From Streptomyces sp. DH24 (GTDB lineage Bacteria > Actinomycetota > Actinomycetes > Streptomycetales > Streptomycetaceae): a stretch of DNA of 64,000 bases. The notes under the pieces are model-generated. The model did not search any database, was not told the DNA's origin, and was given only the letters and a program-made list of their open reading frames with translations. Position numbers and translations under genes: made by a program. Within the stretch, counting starts at the first letter, position 1. Every line of letters starts with the position of its first letter. Shown piece by piece: positions 32,411 through 40,208 of the stretch. The stretch spans positions 124,001 to 188,000 of the forward strand of contig NZ_JARVKW010000009.1 of assembly GCF_029813775.1 (NCBI RefSeq). The letters run 5' to 3'.

Positions 32411-33850
32411 TCAGCGGGCGGCCGGTTCCGGCAGTAGCTTCGGCACCTCCCCGGCCGCCGTGTGTGCCGCGCCCCGCCTGGTCGGGATCAGCAGCGCGGC
32501 CACCCCGGCGAGGGCGACGACCGCCGAGCCCGTGAACAGCGCCGGGCGCAGCCCTTCGACGAAGGCCTGGCCGGACTCGTAGCCGCCCCGCGCCGAGAAG
32601 ATGGACGCCATGACGGCGATGCCGAGCGCACCGCCGACCTCGCGCAGCGCGTTGTTGGCGCCGGAGGCGATGCCCTGTTCCCCGGCGCGGACGCTGGACA
32701 TCACGAGGCTGGACGCGGGGGCGAAGAACAGGGCCATGCCGACGCCGCTGGTGACGAGGGCGGGCAGCTGCGCGGCGTAGGAGGCGTCGGCGGTGGCCAC
32801 GAAGGCCAGCTGTCCGAGGCCCGCCGCCTGGAGGAAGAGGCCCGCGGCGACGACCGGTCGGCCGCCTATGCGGTCGGAGAGGATGCCCGCGACGGGCGCG
32901 ACGAGCATCGGCATCCCCGTCCAGGGCAGCATGCGGAGCCCCGCCTCGGTGGGCGAGTAGCCGAGGACGCCCTGCATGTACTGGCTGAGCAGGAAGATCG
33001 AGCCGAACATGCCGAGGAACATCATCAGGCTCGCCGCGTTGATGCCGGCGAAGGCCCGGGAGCGGAACAGCCGCATCGGAAGCATGGGGTTCTTGGCGCG
33101 GGTGCTGTAGAGCACGAAGCCGACGAGCAGCGCCGACCCGGCGAACAGACTGGTCATGACCACCGGGCCCGTCCAGCCGTCGACCGGGCCGCGTACCAGG
33201 CCGTAGACGAGCCCGAAGAGGCCGCCGCTGGCGAGCAGGGTGCCGGGGAGGTCGAGTGGGGCGCCGGTGCCGTAGGACTCGGCGAGGCGGAGCCGGGCGA
33301 GCGGCAGCAGGGCCAGGCCCAGCGGAACGTTCAGCCAGAAGATCCACTGCCAGGAGATGTGCTCGGTGAGGCTGCCGCCGACCAGCGGTCCGGAGGCCAC
33401 CGCGAGTCCGTTCACGGCACCCCAGATGCCGTACGCCATGCCGCGCCGTTCCGCCGGTACGGCCGCCGTCAGCAGGGTGAGCGTCAGCGGCATCATGACG
33501 GCCGCGCCGGCGCCCTGGACCGCGCGGGCGGCGATCAGGGAGTCGATGCCGGGGGCCATGGCCGCGGCGGCCGAGGCCGCGGTGAAGACGGCGATGCCGG
33601 CCATGAACAGGCGGCGGCGGCCGAAGCGGTCGCCGAGGGCGGCACCGAACATGAGCAGGACCGCGAAGGTGAGCGTGTAGGCGCTCACGGTCCATTCGAG
33701 GTCGTGCAGTGCCCCGCCGAGGTCCTCGCGGATCGAGGGCAGGGCGGTGGTGACGACGAGGTTGTCGAGTGCCGCCATGAATCCGGCGACGCTGGTGATG
33801 GCGAGGGCCCAGGCGGTCCCTCCGCGACGTTCCGCTGTGTGCTGTGACAT
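32411..33850 (-). CDS. MFS drug-efflux transporter, DHA2 (14-helix) family
   Basis: 479 residues with about 14 hydrophobic helices. LDNLVVTTALPSI and GDRFGRRRLFMAG are the D1 and A motifs of EmrB/QacA proton-driven exporters; GGSLTEHISWQWIFWLNVPLG is also typical. The ATG at 33850 follows GGGGAAG. A palindrome 52-71 bases upstream matches one upstream of the neighbouring TetR gene, so it is probably a repressor-controlled efflux pump. Its substrate is unknown. Confidence 0.93.
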   Translation of the reverse strand: MSQHTAERRGGTAWALAITSVAGFMAALDNLVVTTALPSIREDLGGALHDLEWTVSAYTLTFAVLLMFGAALGDRFGRRRLFMAGIAVFTAASAAAAMAPGIDSLIAARAVQGAGAAVMMPLTLTLLTAAVPAERRGMAYGIWGAVNGLAVASGPLVGGSLTEHISWQWIFWLNVPLGLALLPLARLRLAESYGTGAPLDLPGTLLASGGLFGLVYGLVRGPVDGWTGPVVMTSLFAGSALLVGFVLYSTRAKNPMLPMRLFRSRAFAGINAASLMMFLGMFGSIFLLSQYMQGVLGYSPTEAGLRMLPWTGMPMLVAPVAGILSDRIGGRPVVAAGLFLQAAGLGQLAFVATADASYAAQLPALVTSGVGMALFFAPASSLVMSSVRAGEQGIASGANNALREVGGALGIAVMASIFSARGGYESGQAFVEGLRPALFTGSAVVALAGVAALLIPTRRGAAHTAAGEVPKLLPEPAAR

Positions 33851-33901
33851 CGCTTCCCCAAGGAGTGAGCACTGAGTTGTGAATGAGTGTGCGACGAGTC
33901 G

Positions 33902-33921
33902 GTTAGTTATTGGTCAATAAC
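33902..33921 (-). promoter_or_regulatory. TetR operator candidate upstream of the MFS gene
   Basis: A 20-bp site, GTTAGTTATTGGTCAATAAC, contains a perfect inverted repeat GTTATTG-GT-CAATAAC (33906-33921). Its outer GTTAGT and AATAAC half-sites have the same 20-bp span as the site upstream of the TetR gene. Confidence 0.7.
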
Positions 33922-33954
33922 TTCTTTGGGTGTGAGAGGGCCTGATTTCGCCGC

Positions 33955-33974
33955 CCTTCGGGCCGACCCGAAGG
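33955..33974 (-). terminator. Terminator of the TetR gene
   Basis: An 8-bp stem CCTTCGGG / CCCGAAGG with a CCGA loop lies six bases past the TetR stop. It is short but well placed. Confidence 0.55.
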
Positions 33975-33979
33975 CAGGC

Positions 33980-34552
33980 CTAGGAGTCCTCGGTCTCCTG
34001 CCGCACGCGGGGGGCGATGTCGAACCCCTCCCACACCCGATGTTCGGCCGGGAACCCCATGGCGGCGAGGGTGTTGATGAGCATCCCGTACGCCATGAAG
34101 GACGTGGTCGCGTCGGTGTCGGCCCCCAGCGGCAGGTGGACGCTGTCCCAGATCTCCATCCAGCCCCTGCGGACCATCTCGCCGAACTCGTGGTCGCCCG
34201 ACGCCTCGGCGACCGCGACCGCGAGGAAGGTCTGCAACTGCATGCGGAGCCGCTCGGGCTGTTCGGAGATCAGCCGCGCGTACGCCTCCCCCATGGCGTC
34301 GTGGGCCTCCTCGCCCTCCAGCCCTTCGGCGGCCTCCTCGAACATCCGCCGCATGTCCTGCATGCAGCGCTCGGTCGCCGCGAGGAAGATCGCCTTCTTG
34401 CCCGGGAAGAGCCGGAAGAGATACGGCTGCGAGACACCCACCCGCTTGGCGATCGCCTCGGTGGAGGTGCCGTGGTAGCCGTTCTGCGCGAACTCCGAGA
34501 TCGCCGCGCGAATGACGCTCTCACGCCTCTCTTCTGCGCTCATCCTGACCAT
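33980..34552 (-). CDS. TetR-family repressor
   Basis: 190 residues from ATG at 34552 (MVRMSAEERR); an internal ATG at 34543 is possible. The HTH (ESVIRAAISEFAQNGYHGTSTEAIAKRVGVSQPYLFRLFPGKKAIFL, listed as one region near residues 10-55) is typical. The ligand domain is helical. It is directly upstream of the MFS exporter and in the same direction, with matching operator-like sequences before both genes. An autoregulated drug-responsive repressor is likely. Confidence 0.93.
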   Translation of the reverse strand: MVRMSAEERRESVIRAAISEFAQNGYHGTSTEAIAKRVGVSQPYLFRLFPGKKAIFLAATERCMQDMRRMFEEAAEGLEGEEAHDAMGEAYARLISEQPERLRMQLQTFLAVAVAEASGDHEFGEMVRRGWMEIWDSVHLPLGADTDATTSFMAYGMLINTLAAMGFPAEHRVWEGFDIAPRVRQETEDS

Positions 34553-34561
34553 GCGAAGAAA

Positions 34562-34581
34562 GTTAGTACTCAATCACTAAC
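34562..34581 (-). promoter_or_regulatory. TetR operator candidate upstream of its own gene
   Basis: GTTAGTACTCAATCACTAAC has half-sites GTTAGT and ACTAAC eight bases apart, and ends 10 bases before the chosen start. Same length and spacing as the site before the MFS gene, in an otherwise GC-rich region. Confidence 0.65.
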
Positions 34582-34666
34582 CAAGTCAAGAGGTCGCGGA
34601 GTCGCCGGTGATGCCGCCCGCAGCGGCGGCCCAGTCGTCGTCCTGGGGCGACTGTGACGGGACACA

Positions 34667-34702
34667 CGTAAGGGGCGTCCCTCATGGAGGACGCCCCTTA
34701 CG
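34667..34702 (-). terminator. Terminator of the rpmG-hadA-hadB-like transcript
   Basis: A perfect 14-bp stem CGTAAGGGGCGTCC / GGACGCCCCTTACG with an 8-base loop lies 12 bases past the MaoC-type gene stop. Confidence 0.85.
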
Positions 34703-34713
34703 CAGGGTCACGA

Positions 34714-35142
34714 TCAGGCGAGTCGTACGACCGCCCGGGACATGCCCAGCACCTTCTGTCCGGCACTGGTGGCCGTCAGGTCGACGCGGACCGTGTTGTC
34801 GTCCAGCTTGGCCGCGACCTTGCCGGTGACCTCGATCACGGCGCCCTTGTCGTCGTTCGGGACGACGACCGGCCTGGTGAAGCGGACACCGTACTCGACG
34901 ACCGCGGCCGGATCGCCGGTCCAGTCGGTGACGACGCGGATCGCCTCGGCCATGGTGAACATGCCGTGCGCGATGACGTCCGGCAGTCCGACCTCCTTGG
35001 CGAACTTCTCGTTCCAGTGGATCGGGTTGAAGTCACCGGACGCACCCGCGTACCGGACGAGCGTCTCGCGCGTCACGGGGAAGGACTGGCCGGGCAGTTC
35101 GGTGCCGACCTCGACGTCGGCGTACGCGATCTTCGCCGTCAT
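34714..35142 (-). CDS. MaoC-type (R)-hydroxyacyl dehydratase, HadB-like
   Basis: 142 residues from ATG at 35142 (MTAKIAYADVEVG). A GTG at 35154, overlapping the upstream stop, is the alternative. YAGASGDFNPIHWNEKFAKEVGLPDVIAHGM is the hydratase-2 motif, with the catalytic dyad Asp37 and His42. Together with the preceding hot-dog protein it should form a heterodimeric dehydratase, as mycobacterial HadAB does in fatty-acid elongation. In Streptomyces the acyl substrate is unproven. Confidence 0.93.
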   Translation of the reverse strand: MTAKIAYADVEVGTELPGQSFPVTRETLVRYAGASGDFNPIHWNEKFAKEVGLPDVIAHGMFTMAEAIRVVTDWTGDPAAVVEYGVRFTRPVVVPNDDKGAVIEVTGKVAAKLDDNTVRVDLTATSAGQKVLGMSRAVVRLA

Positions 35143-35150
35143 GGTGATGC

Positions 35151-35603
35151 TCACGCCCCCTCGGCCGCACGCGCGACCAGCTTCGTCCAGGCGGTCACGA
35201 CGTGCTCGCCGGCCTCGTCGTGGACCTCGCCGCGGATGTCCAGGATGTCGTTGCCCGCCATCGACTTGACCGCCTCGATGGTGGAGGTGACCGTCAGCCG
35301 GTCCCCGGCCCGCACCGGCCGGGTGTACGCGAACTTCTGGTCGCCGTGCACCACCCGGCTGTAGTCGAGCCCCAGCTGCGGGTCCTGCACGACCTGCTCA
35401 GAGGCCCTGAACGTGAGCGCGAAAACGAAAGTCGGCGGAGCGATCACGTCCGGGTGGCCGAACGCCTTGGCGGCCTCCGGGTCCGTGTACGCAGGGTTCG
35501 CGTCCCCCACCGCCTGCGCGAACTCACGGATCTTCTCCCGGCCCACCTCGTAGGGCTCGGTGGGCGGGTAGGTCCGCCCCACGAAGGACTGGTCGAGCGC
35601 CAT
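35151..35603 (-). CDS. Hot-dog fold protein, HadA-like (UPF0336)
   Basis: 150 residues. FAQAVGDANPAYTDPEAAKAFGHPDVIAPPTF resembles the MaoC motif but lacks the catalytic His, as in HadA subunits that shape the acyl tunnel while the partner provides catalysis. The gene lies eight bases upstream of the MaoC gene. rpmG-hadA-hadB next to tRNA genes is the same order as in mycobacteria, from family knowledge. Confidence 0.92.
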   Translation of the reverse strand: MALDQSFVGRTYPPTEPYEVGREKIREFAQAVGDANPAYTDPEAAKAFGHPDVIAPPTFVFALTFRASEQVVQDPQLGLDYSRVVHGDQKFAYTRPVRAGDRLTVTSTIEAVKSMAGNDILDIRGEVHDEAGEHVVTAWTKLVARAAEGA

Positions 35604-35692
35604 GGCTCGGCACCTCCACTGTCTGTTCTGGTTGACCTGCGCGGGTGTCCGCAGCCGGCCGAACCGACCGGTAACCGGGACCGAGAACGACG

Positions 35693-35725
35693 CGAGGCCG
35701 CCCCCCGACTGCGGGGGCGGCCTCG
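35693..35725 (-). terminator. Hairpin downstream of rpmG
   Basis: A 13-bp stem CGAGGCCGCCCCC / GGGGGCGGCCTCG with a 7-base loop lies 15 bases past the rpmG stop. It may only partly terminate transcription into the HadA-like gene. Confidence 0.75.
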
Positions 35726-35739
35726 TGTACGAGCCTGGT

Positions 35740-35904
35740 TTATCGCGTTTCGCGGTGCGCGGTGTGCGCGTTGCAACGCGGGCAGTGCTTCTTCATCTCA
35801 AGACGGTCCGGGTTGTTACGCCGGTTCTTCTTGGTGATGTAGTTCCGCTCCTTGCACTCCACGCAGGCCAGCGTGATCTTCGGGCGGACGTCGGTGGCAG
35901 CCAC
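35740..35904 (-). CDS. rpmG: 50S ribosomal protein L33
   Basis: 54 residues from GTG at 35904, with AAGGAG upstream. [20 protein letters not shown] and [17 protein letters not shown] identify L33. The two CxxC pairs (Cys14/17, Cys41/44) make this the zinc-binding C+ form. Streptomyces also carry a zinc-free paralogue under Zur control, not seen here. Stop TAA at 35740. Confidence 0.97.
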   Translation of the reverse strand: MAATDVRPKITLACVECKERNYITKKNRRNNPDRLEMKKHCPRCNAHTAHRETR

Positions 35905-35994
35905 GTGAGTGCTCCTTGACGAACGGATGGGACTGGGTTAACGCATGGAAGAGTAGCCGATCGAAGGACCGACCCCGCAATCGGCTACTTAGAG

Positions 35995-36067
35995 TAGCGG
36001 TGACCGGACTTGAACCGGTGACACAGCGATTATGAGCCGCTTGCTCTACCGACTGAGCTACACCGCT
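35995..36067 (-). tRNA. tRNA-Met (CAT), elongator type
   Basis: 73 bases without encoded CCA. The acceptor AGCGGTG pairs fully with CACCGCT, which argues against the initiator (whose first pair is mismatched). The anticodon loop CTCATAA gives CAT. It lies 91 bases upstream of rpmG. Confidence 0.95.
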
Positions 36068-36113
36068 GCGATGCGATCGGGCCCCGCCTCGCGGCGGGAA
36101 CCTCTCACACCAG

Positions 36114-36186
36114 AGCCCCAATACGGAATCGAACCGTAGACCTTCTCCTTACCATGGAGACGCTCTGCCGACTGAGCTATTGGGGC
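36114..36186 (-). tRNA. tRNA-Thr (GGT)
   Basis: 73 bases without encoded CCA. The acceptor GCCCCAA pairs with TTGGGGC, discriminator T. The anticodon loop ATGGTAA gives GGT. First in a tRNA-Thr, tRNA-Met, rpmG series on one strand. Confidence 0.96.
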
Positions 36187-36197
36187 GAGCGATGAAG

Positions 36198-36227
36198 ACA
36201 TTACACGGTCGGCAGCGGTTCGCCCAA
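36198..36227 (-). promoter_or_regulatory. Promoter of the tRNA-Thr/tRNA-Met/rpmG series
   Basis: Minus-strand TTGGGC (36222-36227) is 18 bases from TAATGT (36198-36203). This fits HrdB spacing and lies immediately upstream of tRNA-Thr. Confidence 0.6.
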
Positions 36228-36445
36228 ATCCGTTTCGGGGCGTCCGCCGCGCCCTCCCCGGCCCGCCGTCCCGCGCAGCTCGACTGCCCCGGCCGTACCG
36301 GTTTCCGACGGCGCGGGGCCGCCGACCACGCCGGTACGACTATTGCGCTCCTGCGGGCCGCGGCCCGGTCGCCGTCCTAGGCTCGACTCACTCTGCGTGA
36401 TCTTGCGTCCTCTCCCCGCGCAGCCCCCCGAGATCCAGGAGCGCG

Positions 36446-37696
36446 ATGCCCGACAGCCAGCCGCAGCCGCCGCACTCGTCGTCCTCCCCGGGCCCGGCCG
36501 AGCCGGCCTCCCTCCTGCTGTGCGGGGCGCGGCTGACCGACGGCCGGACCGTGGACGTACGGCTGGGCGGCGGGCGCATCGAGGCGGTCGGCACGGCGGG
36601 CAGCCTGGCGCCGGCCGGACCGCGCGGCGTGCGGGTGGACCTCGCCGGCCATCTCCTCCTGCCGGCCCCGGCCGAGCCGCACGCCCACGGCGACACCGCG
36701 CTCACGGCCGACGCGGCCGGCCCGGTGTCGTACGACGCCACGGACGTGCAGCGCCGCGCCACGGAGGCGACGCTGCTGCAACTCGGGCACGGGGCGACGG
36801 CGGTACGGGCACACGTGCGCGTGGGCGACGTCCAAGGGCTCGGCGCGCTCGGCGCCGTTCTGCGCGCCCGGCGTGCGCTGCGCGGGCTGGCCGAGCTGAC
36901 CACGGTCGCCGTTCCCCGGGTGCTGACCGGGGTCGCCGGGGCCGACGGGCTCGCGATGCTGCGGGACGCCGTGAAGATGGGCGCCTCCGTGGTGGGCGGC
37001 TGCCCCGACCTGGACCCCGACCCGACGGGTTACGTCGAGGCCGTCCTGGAGGTCGCCTCCGAGCACGGCTGCCCCGTCGACCTGCACACCGACGCCGACG
37101 ACCCGGCCCGCCTCGCCCGGCTCGCGGCGATGGCGGGCGGACTGCGCCCCGGCGTGACGCTGGGCCCGTGCGCCGGCCTGAGCCGGTTGCCCTCCGACCT
37201 GGCCTCCCGTACGGCGGACCAGCTTGCGGCGGCGGGCGTGACGGTGGTGTGCCTGCCGCAGGGCGGCTGCGCGGGCGCCGACCGCCGCGGCGCGGCGCCG
37301 GTACGGCTGCTGCGGGCGGCCGGGGTGCGCGTCGCCGCCGGGAGCGGCGCTCTGCGGGACGTGTCCAACCCGGTGGGCCGCGGGGACCCGCTGGAGGCGG
37401 CGTACCTGCTGGCCTCGCGCTGCGGGCTGCGGCCGGAGGAGGCCTACGACGCCGTGAGTTCGTCGGCGCGGGCGGCCATGGGCCTGCCCGAGGTCCGGGT
37501 GGAGGCTGGCTTCCCTGCGGAACTGCTGGCGGTGCGCGGCGAGGGGCTGGCGGGCGTGCTGTCGCTGGCGTACAGCCGCGTCGTGGTGCACGGGGGGCGC
37601 GTGGTGGCGCGGACCAGCGCGGTACGGGAGTACGGCAACTCGGCGGGATCGGTGGAGCTGGGGCTGCCGAGGCAGGGCCGCGGGGAGGTTTCCTAG
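36446..37696 (+). CDS. Cytosine-deaminase-like amidohydrolase, probably inactive
   Basis: 416 residues with AGGAG before ATG 36446. The fold is recognisable: PAEPHAHGD gives His79-x-His81, DLHTDADD gives His214, and DVSNPVGRGDPLEAA then YDAVSSSARAAMGLP matches the C-terminal barrel of the cytosine deaminase family. Compared with E. coli CodA, the catalytic Glu after His214 is Ala217, the His of the next strand is Pro (TLGPCAGL), and the metal-ligand Asp is Gly301 (AGSGALRD). Hydrolase activity is therefore doubtful. It may bind a ligand or act structurally. The frame is intact and well maintained. Confidence 0.85.
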   Translation: MPDSQPQPPHSSSSPGPAEPASLLLCGARLTDGRTVDVRLGGGRIEAVGTAGSLAPAGPRGVRVDLAGHLLLPAPAEPHAHGDTALTADAAGPVSYDATDVQRRATEATLLQLGHGATAVRAHVRVGDVQGLGALGAVLRARRALRGLAELTTVAVPRVLTGVAGADGLAMLRDAVKMGASVVGGCPDLDPDPTGYVEAVLEVASEHGCPVDLHTDADDPARLARLAAMAGGLRPGVTLGPCAGLSRLPSDLASRTADQLAAAGVTVVCLPQGGCAGADRRGAAPVRLLRAAGVRVAAGSGALRDVSNPVGRGDPLEAAYLLASRCGLRPEEAYDAVSSSARAAMGLPEVRVEAGFPAELLAVRGEGLAGVLSLAYSRVVVHGGRVVARTSAVREYGNSAGSVELGLPRQGRGEVS

Positions 37697-37836
37697 CCGG
37701 GAGGGCGGAGCGCGCGGAGGCGTCGGCGGCGGACCGGCGGCCGGCGGGTCCTCGATGCGCGGGGTGGCCCCGGTGGGCGGGCGGGGTGGCCGAAGTCGTA
37801 CGGCGGACGGGGCGGCGCGGGCGTACGGTCGAAGAC

Positions 37837-38493
37837 ATGCGCATTGTCATCGCTGGTGGTCATGGTCAGATCGCGCTGCGGCTGGAGCGACTGCTCGCCG
37901 CGCGCGGGGACGAGGTCGCGGGCATCGTCCGCAAGCCCGAGCAGGCCGACGATCTGCGGCAGGCCGGTGCCGAACCGGTCGTGCTGGACCTGGAGTCGGC
38001 GTCTGTCGAGGAGGTCGCCGAGCGGCTGCGGGGCGCGGACGCGGCGGTGTTCGCGGCGGGCGCGGGACCGGGCAGCGGGGCGGCCCGCAAGGACACGGTC
38101 GACAAGGGCGCGGCGGTCCTGTTCGCGGACGCGGCGGTCCGGGCGGGCGTGGGACGCCTCGTCGTCGTGTCGTCCATGGGCGCGAATCCGAAGCACGAGG
38201 GCCGCGAGATCTTCGACGTGTACCTGCGTGCCAAGGGCGAGGCCGACGCGTACGTGCAGGGCCTGAAGGGCCTCGACTGGACGATCCTGCGCCCGGGTTC
38301 ACTGACGGACGACGCCGGAACCGGTCTCGTACGGCTGGAGGCGCACACGGGCCGCGGTCCGGTGCCGCGCGACGACGTGGCCGCCGTCCTCGCGGAGCTG
38401 GTGGAGTCGTCGTCGACGGCCGGTCTCACCCTGGAACTGGTCGCCGGGTCGACGCCGGTGTCGGTGGCGGTGAAGTCGGTCGCGGGCAACTGA
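37837..38493 (+). CDS. Atypical SDR, NAD(P)-binding protein (NmrA/YwnB-like)
   Basis: 218 residues. The Rossmann start MRIVIAGGHGQIALRLERLL has the glycine-rich loop at residues 7-13. VVSSMGANPKHEG and YLRAKGEADAYVQGLKGLDWTILRPGSL (listed as two conserved blocks) follow. It lacks the usual Tyr-x3-Lys spacing of classical dehydrogenases, so it may act as a redox sensor or isomerase. It lies 140 bases after the amidohydrolase-like gene, on the same strand. Confidence 0.9.
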   Translation: MRIVIAGGHGQIALRLERLLAARGDEVAGIVRKPEQADDLRQAGAEPVVLDLESASVEEVAERLRGADAAVFAAGAGPGSGAARKDTVDKGAAVLFADAAVRAGVGRLVVVSSMGANPKHEGREIFDVYLRAKGEADAYVQGLKGLDWTILRPGSLTDDAGTGLVRLEAHTGRGPVPRDDVAAVLAELVESSSTAGLTLELVAGSTPVSVAVKSVAGN

Positions 38494-38525
38494 GGCCGGC
38501 GCCCGGTACCCGGCACATCCGGTGC

Positions 38526-38738
38526 CTAGAACAGGGCCAACTGACCAGGGAAGTCGGGTACGACGTAGCCGTCCAACGTCGGCTGCGGCGCGACCAGTTG
38601 GGCCTGCCGACGGGAACCGGGACAGGAGACGAGTTCGCCGTGCTCACGAGCACCGGGCGGATCGTGCCGCGCGAACCGCCCGGCGACGACGGCGATCTCA
38701 CGACGGCACTCGGGGCAGGGCCTGCGGGGCGTGGACAT
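38526..38738 (-). CDS. 70-residue Cys-containing small protein
   Basis: MSTPRRPCPECRREIAVVAG through PTLDGYVVPDFPGQLALF, ATG at 38738. Codon third positions are strongly G/C. CPEC plus a later Cys (VSCPG) suggests a small zinc-binding fold common in Streptomyces. No defined function. It lies just downstream of tRNA-Tyr and its hairpin, on the same strand. Confidence 0.7.
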   Translation of the reverse strand: MSTPRRPCPECRREIAVVAGRFARHDPPGAREHGELVSCPGSRRQAQLVAPQPTLDGYVVPDFPGQLALF

Positions 38739-38803
38739 GGGATCAGTGTGCCCCCGGGGGGCGGGGAACCTCACGGAGGGCGTTCCGGGGCGGCCCGTAC
38801 AAC

Positions 38804-38853
38804 GAGGAGACCCCCTCCGTGCTGCGTTTCCGCAGTTCGGAGGGGGTCTCCTC
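38804..38853 (-). terminator. Large nested hairpin after tRNA-Tyr
   Basis: A perfect 16-bp outer stem (38804-38819 with 38838-38853) encloses a second small hairpin CTGCG-TTTC-CGCAG. It begins five bases past the tRNA-Tyr 3' end, so it is the tRNA terminator, though unusually large. Confidence 0.8.
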
Positions 38854-38858
38854 AAGTG

Positions 38859-38940
38859 TGGCGGCGCCAGGATTCGAACCTGGGAAGGCTGAGCCGGCAG
38901 ATTTACAGTCTGCTCCCTTTGGCCGCTCGGGCACACCGCC
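38859..38940 (-). tRNA. tRNA-Tyr (GTA)
   Basis: 82 bases with a long variable arm. The acceptor GGCGGTG pairs with CGCCGCC, discriminator A. The anticodon loop CTGTAAA gives GTA. CCA is not encoded. A TATTGT hexamer about 60 bases upstream could be the -10 element, but no convincing -35 is seen. Confidence 0.96.
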
Positions 38941-39174
38941 GGGGTTGCTGCCCTTCGAACCGCCTTTCGGCGGTGCTCCGTGGCAACGACGTAAACAATA
39001 CCCGATGCCGAGGGGTGCTTCGCCACCCGATTGATCGGGGTCCGGGACGCCGCGGGTGGCTAGTCTTGTGCGGATGCGGCCCGGGTCCCCACCGGGTCCG
39101 GCGGCCACCCCACGTACGCCGGTCCGTGCCCGGTACGCACCCGATACGCACCCCGATACAAGGAGCCACAGGAC

Positions 39175-39663
39175 ATGGCCGACTCCAGTTTCGACATCGT
39201 CTCGAAGGTCGAGCGGCAGGAGGTCGACAACGCCCTCAACCAGGCCGCCAAGGAGATCTCGCAGCGCTACGACTTCAAGGGCGTGGGTGCCTCGATCTCG
39301 TGGTCCGGGGAGAAGATCCTCATGGAGGCGAACTCCGAGGACCGGGTGAAGGCTGTCCTCGACGTCTTCCAGTCCAAGCTGGTCAAGCGCGGTATCTCGC
39401 TGAAGGCGCTGGACGCCGGTGAGCCCCAGCTCTCCGGCAAGGAGTACAAGATCTTCGCCTCGATCGAGGAGGGCATCTCCCAGGAGAACGCCAAGAAGGT
39501 GGCGAAGATCATCCGGGACGAGGGCCCGAAGGGCGTGAAGGCCCAGGTGCAGGGCGACGAGCTGCGGGTCAGCTCCAAGAGCCGTGACGACCTGCAGGCC
39601 GTCATCTCGCTGCTGAAGGGCAAGGACTTCGACTTCGCGCTGCAGTTCGTGAACTACCGGTGA
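39175..39663 (+). CDS. YajQ family nucleotide-binding protein
   Basis: 162 residues, the family's full length ([20 protein letters not shown] through [14 protein letters not shown]). AAGGAG precedes ATG 39175. YajQ proteins have two RNA-recognition-like folds; some bind cyclic di-GMP in other bacteria. It lies next to tRNA-Tyr on the opposite strand. Confidence 0.95.
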   Translation: MADSSFDIVSKVERQEVDNALNQAAKEISQRYDFKGVGASISWSGEKILMEANSEDRVKAVLDVFQSKLVKRGISLKALDAGEPQLSGKEYKIFASIEEGISQENAKKVAKIIRDEGPKGVKAQVQGDELRVSSKSRDDLQAVISLLKGKDFDFALQFVNYR

Positions 39664-39673
39664 GGTGAGGCAC

Positions 39674-39706
39674 GGGTGGGCGCCCTCATTGCCGTGGGGC
39701 CCACCC
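39674..39706. terminator. Hairpin between yajQ-type and GlsB-type genes
   Basis: An 8-bp stem GGGTGGGC / GCCCACCC with a 17-base loop lies 10 bases past the YajQ stop. A weak terminator in a convergent gap. Confidence 0.45.
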
Positions 39707-39774
39707 TTCCCGAACCGCCGTGCCGTGCCGCCCGGCCGTCTGGCGGACCGCCACCCCACCGCGCCGCCGCGGCG

Positions 39775-40041
39775 TCAGTCGCGTGAGTGGCCGAAAAGCA
39801 GGCGGTACCCCACCAGCAGGACCAGCGCGCCGCCGATGGCCGCCGCCCACGTCGCGCCGTCGTAGAAGTCCTTGGTGATCGGGTGGTCCAGCCAACGGGC
39901 CGATATCCAGCCGCCGATGAACGCGCCCGCGATGCCGATGGCCGTCGTACCGACGAGCCCGCCCGGGTCGCGGCCGGGCAGCAGGAACTTGGCGATGGCT
40001 CCCGCCAGCAGCCCGAGGATGATCCAGCTGATGAACGTCAT
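39775..40041 (-). CDS. GlsB/YeaQ/YmgE family small membrane protein
   Basis: 88 residues, three hydrophobic helices with Gly-rich turns (MTFISWIILGLLAGAIAKFLLPG, GTTAIGIAGAFIGGWIS, AAAIGGALVLLVGYRLLFG). This transglycosylase-associated-protein family is often stress-induced. Its molecular role is unknown. Confidence 0.93.
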   Translation of the reverse strand: MTFISWIILGLLAGAIAKFLLPGRDPGGLVGTTAIGIAGAFIGGWISARWLDHPITKDFYDGATWAAAIGGALVLLVGYRLLFGHSRD

Positions 40042-40208
40042 GCCGTGACCCTGCCCTTTCCCCCTGTGCCCAAGACGTCCCGCCGGTGTGATCCTGCTCC
40101 GGGCGGAGCCGTGCTCGGCCGTCGTTCATGGCGTGCTGGTCGAGAGGACGTCCCCGCGCCACCCGGCGGTTGCGTGGCCGGGTGCGGCTGATCAGTAGGG
40201 TGCGGACC

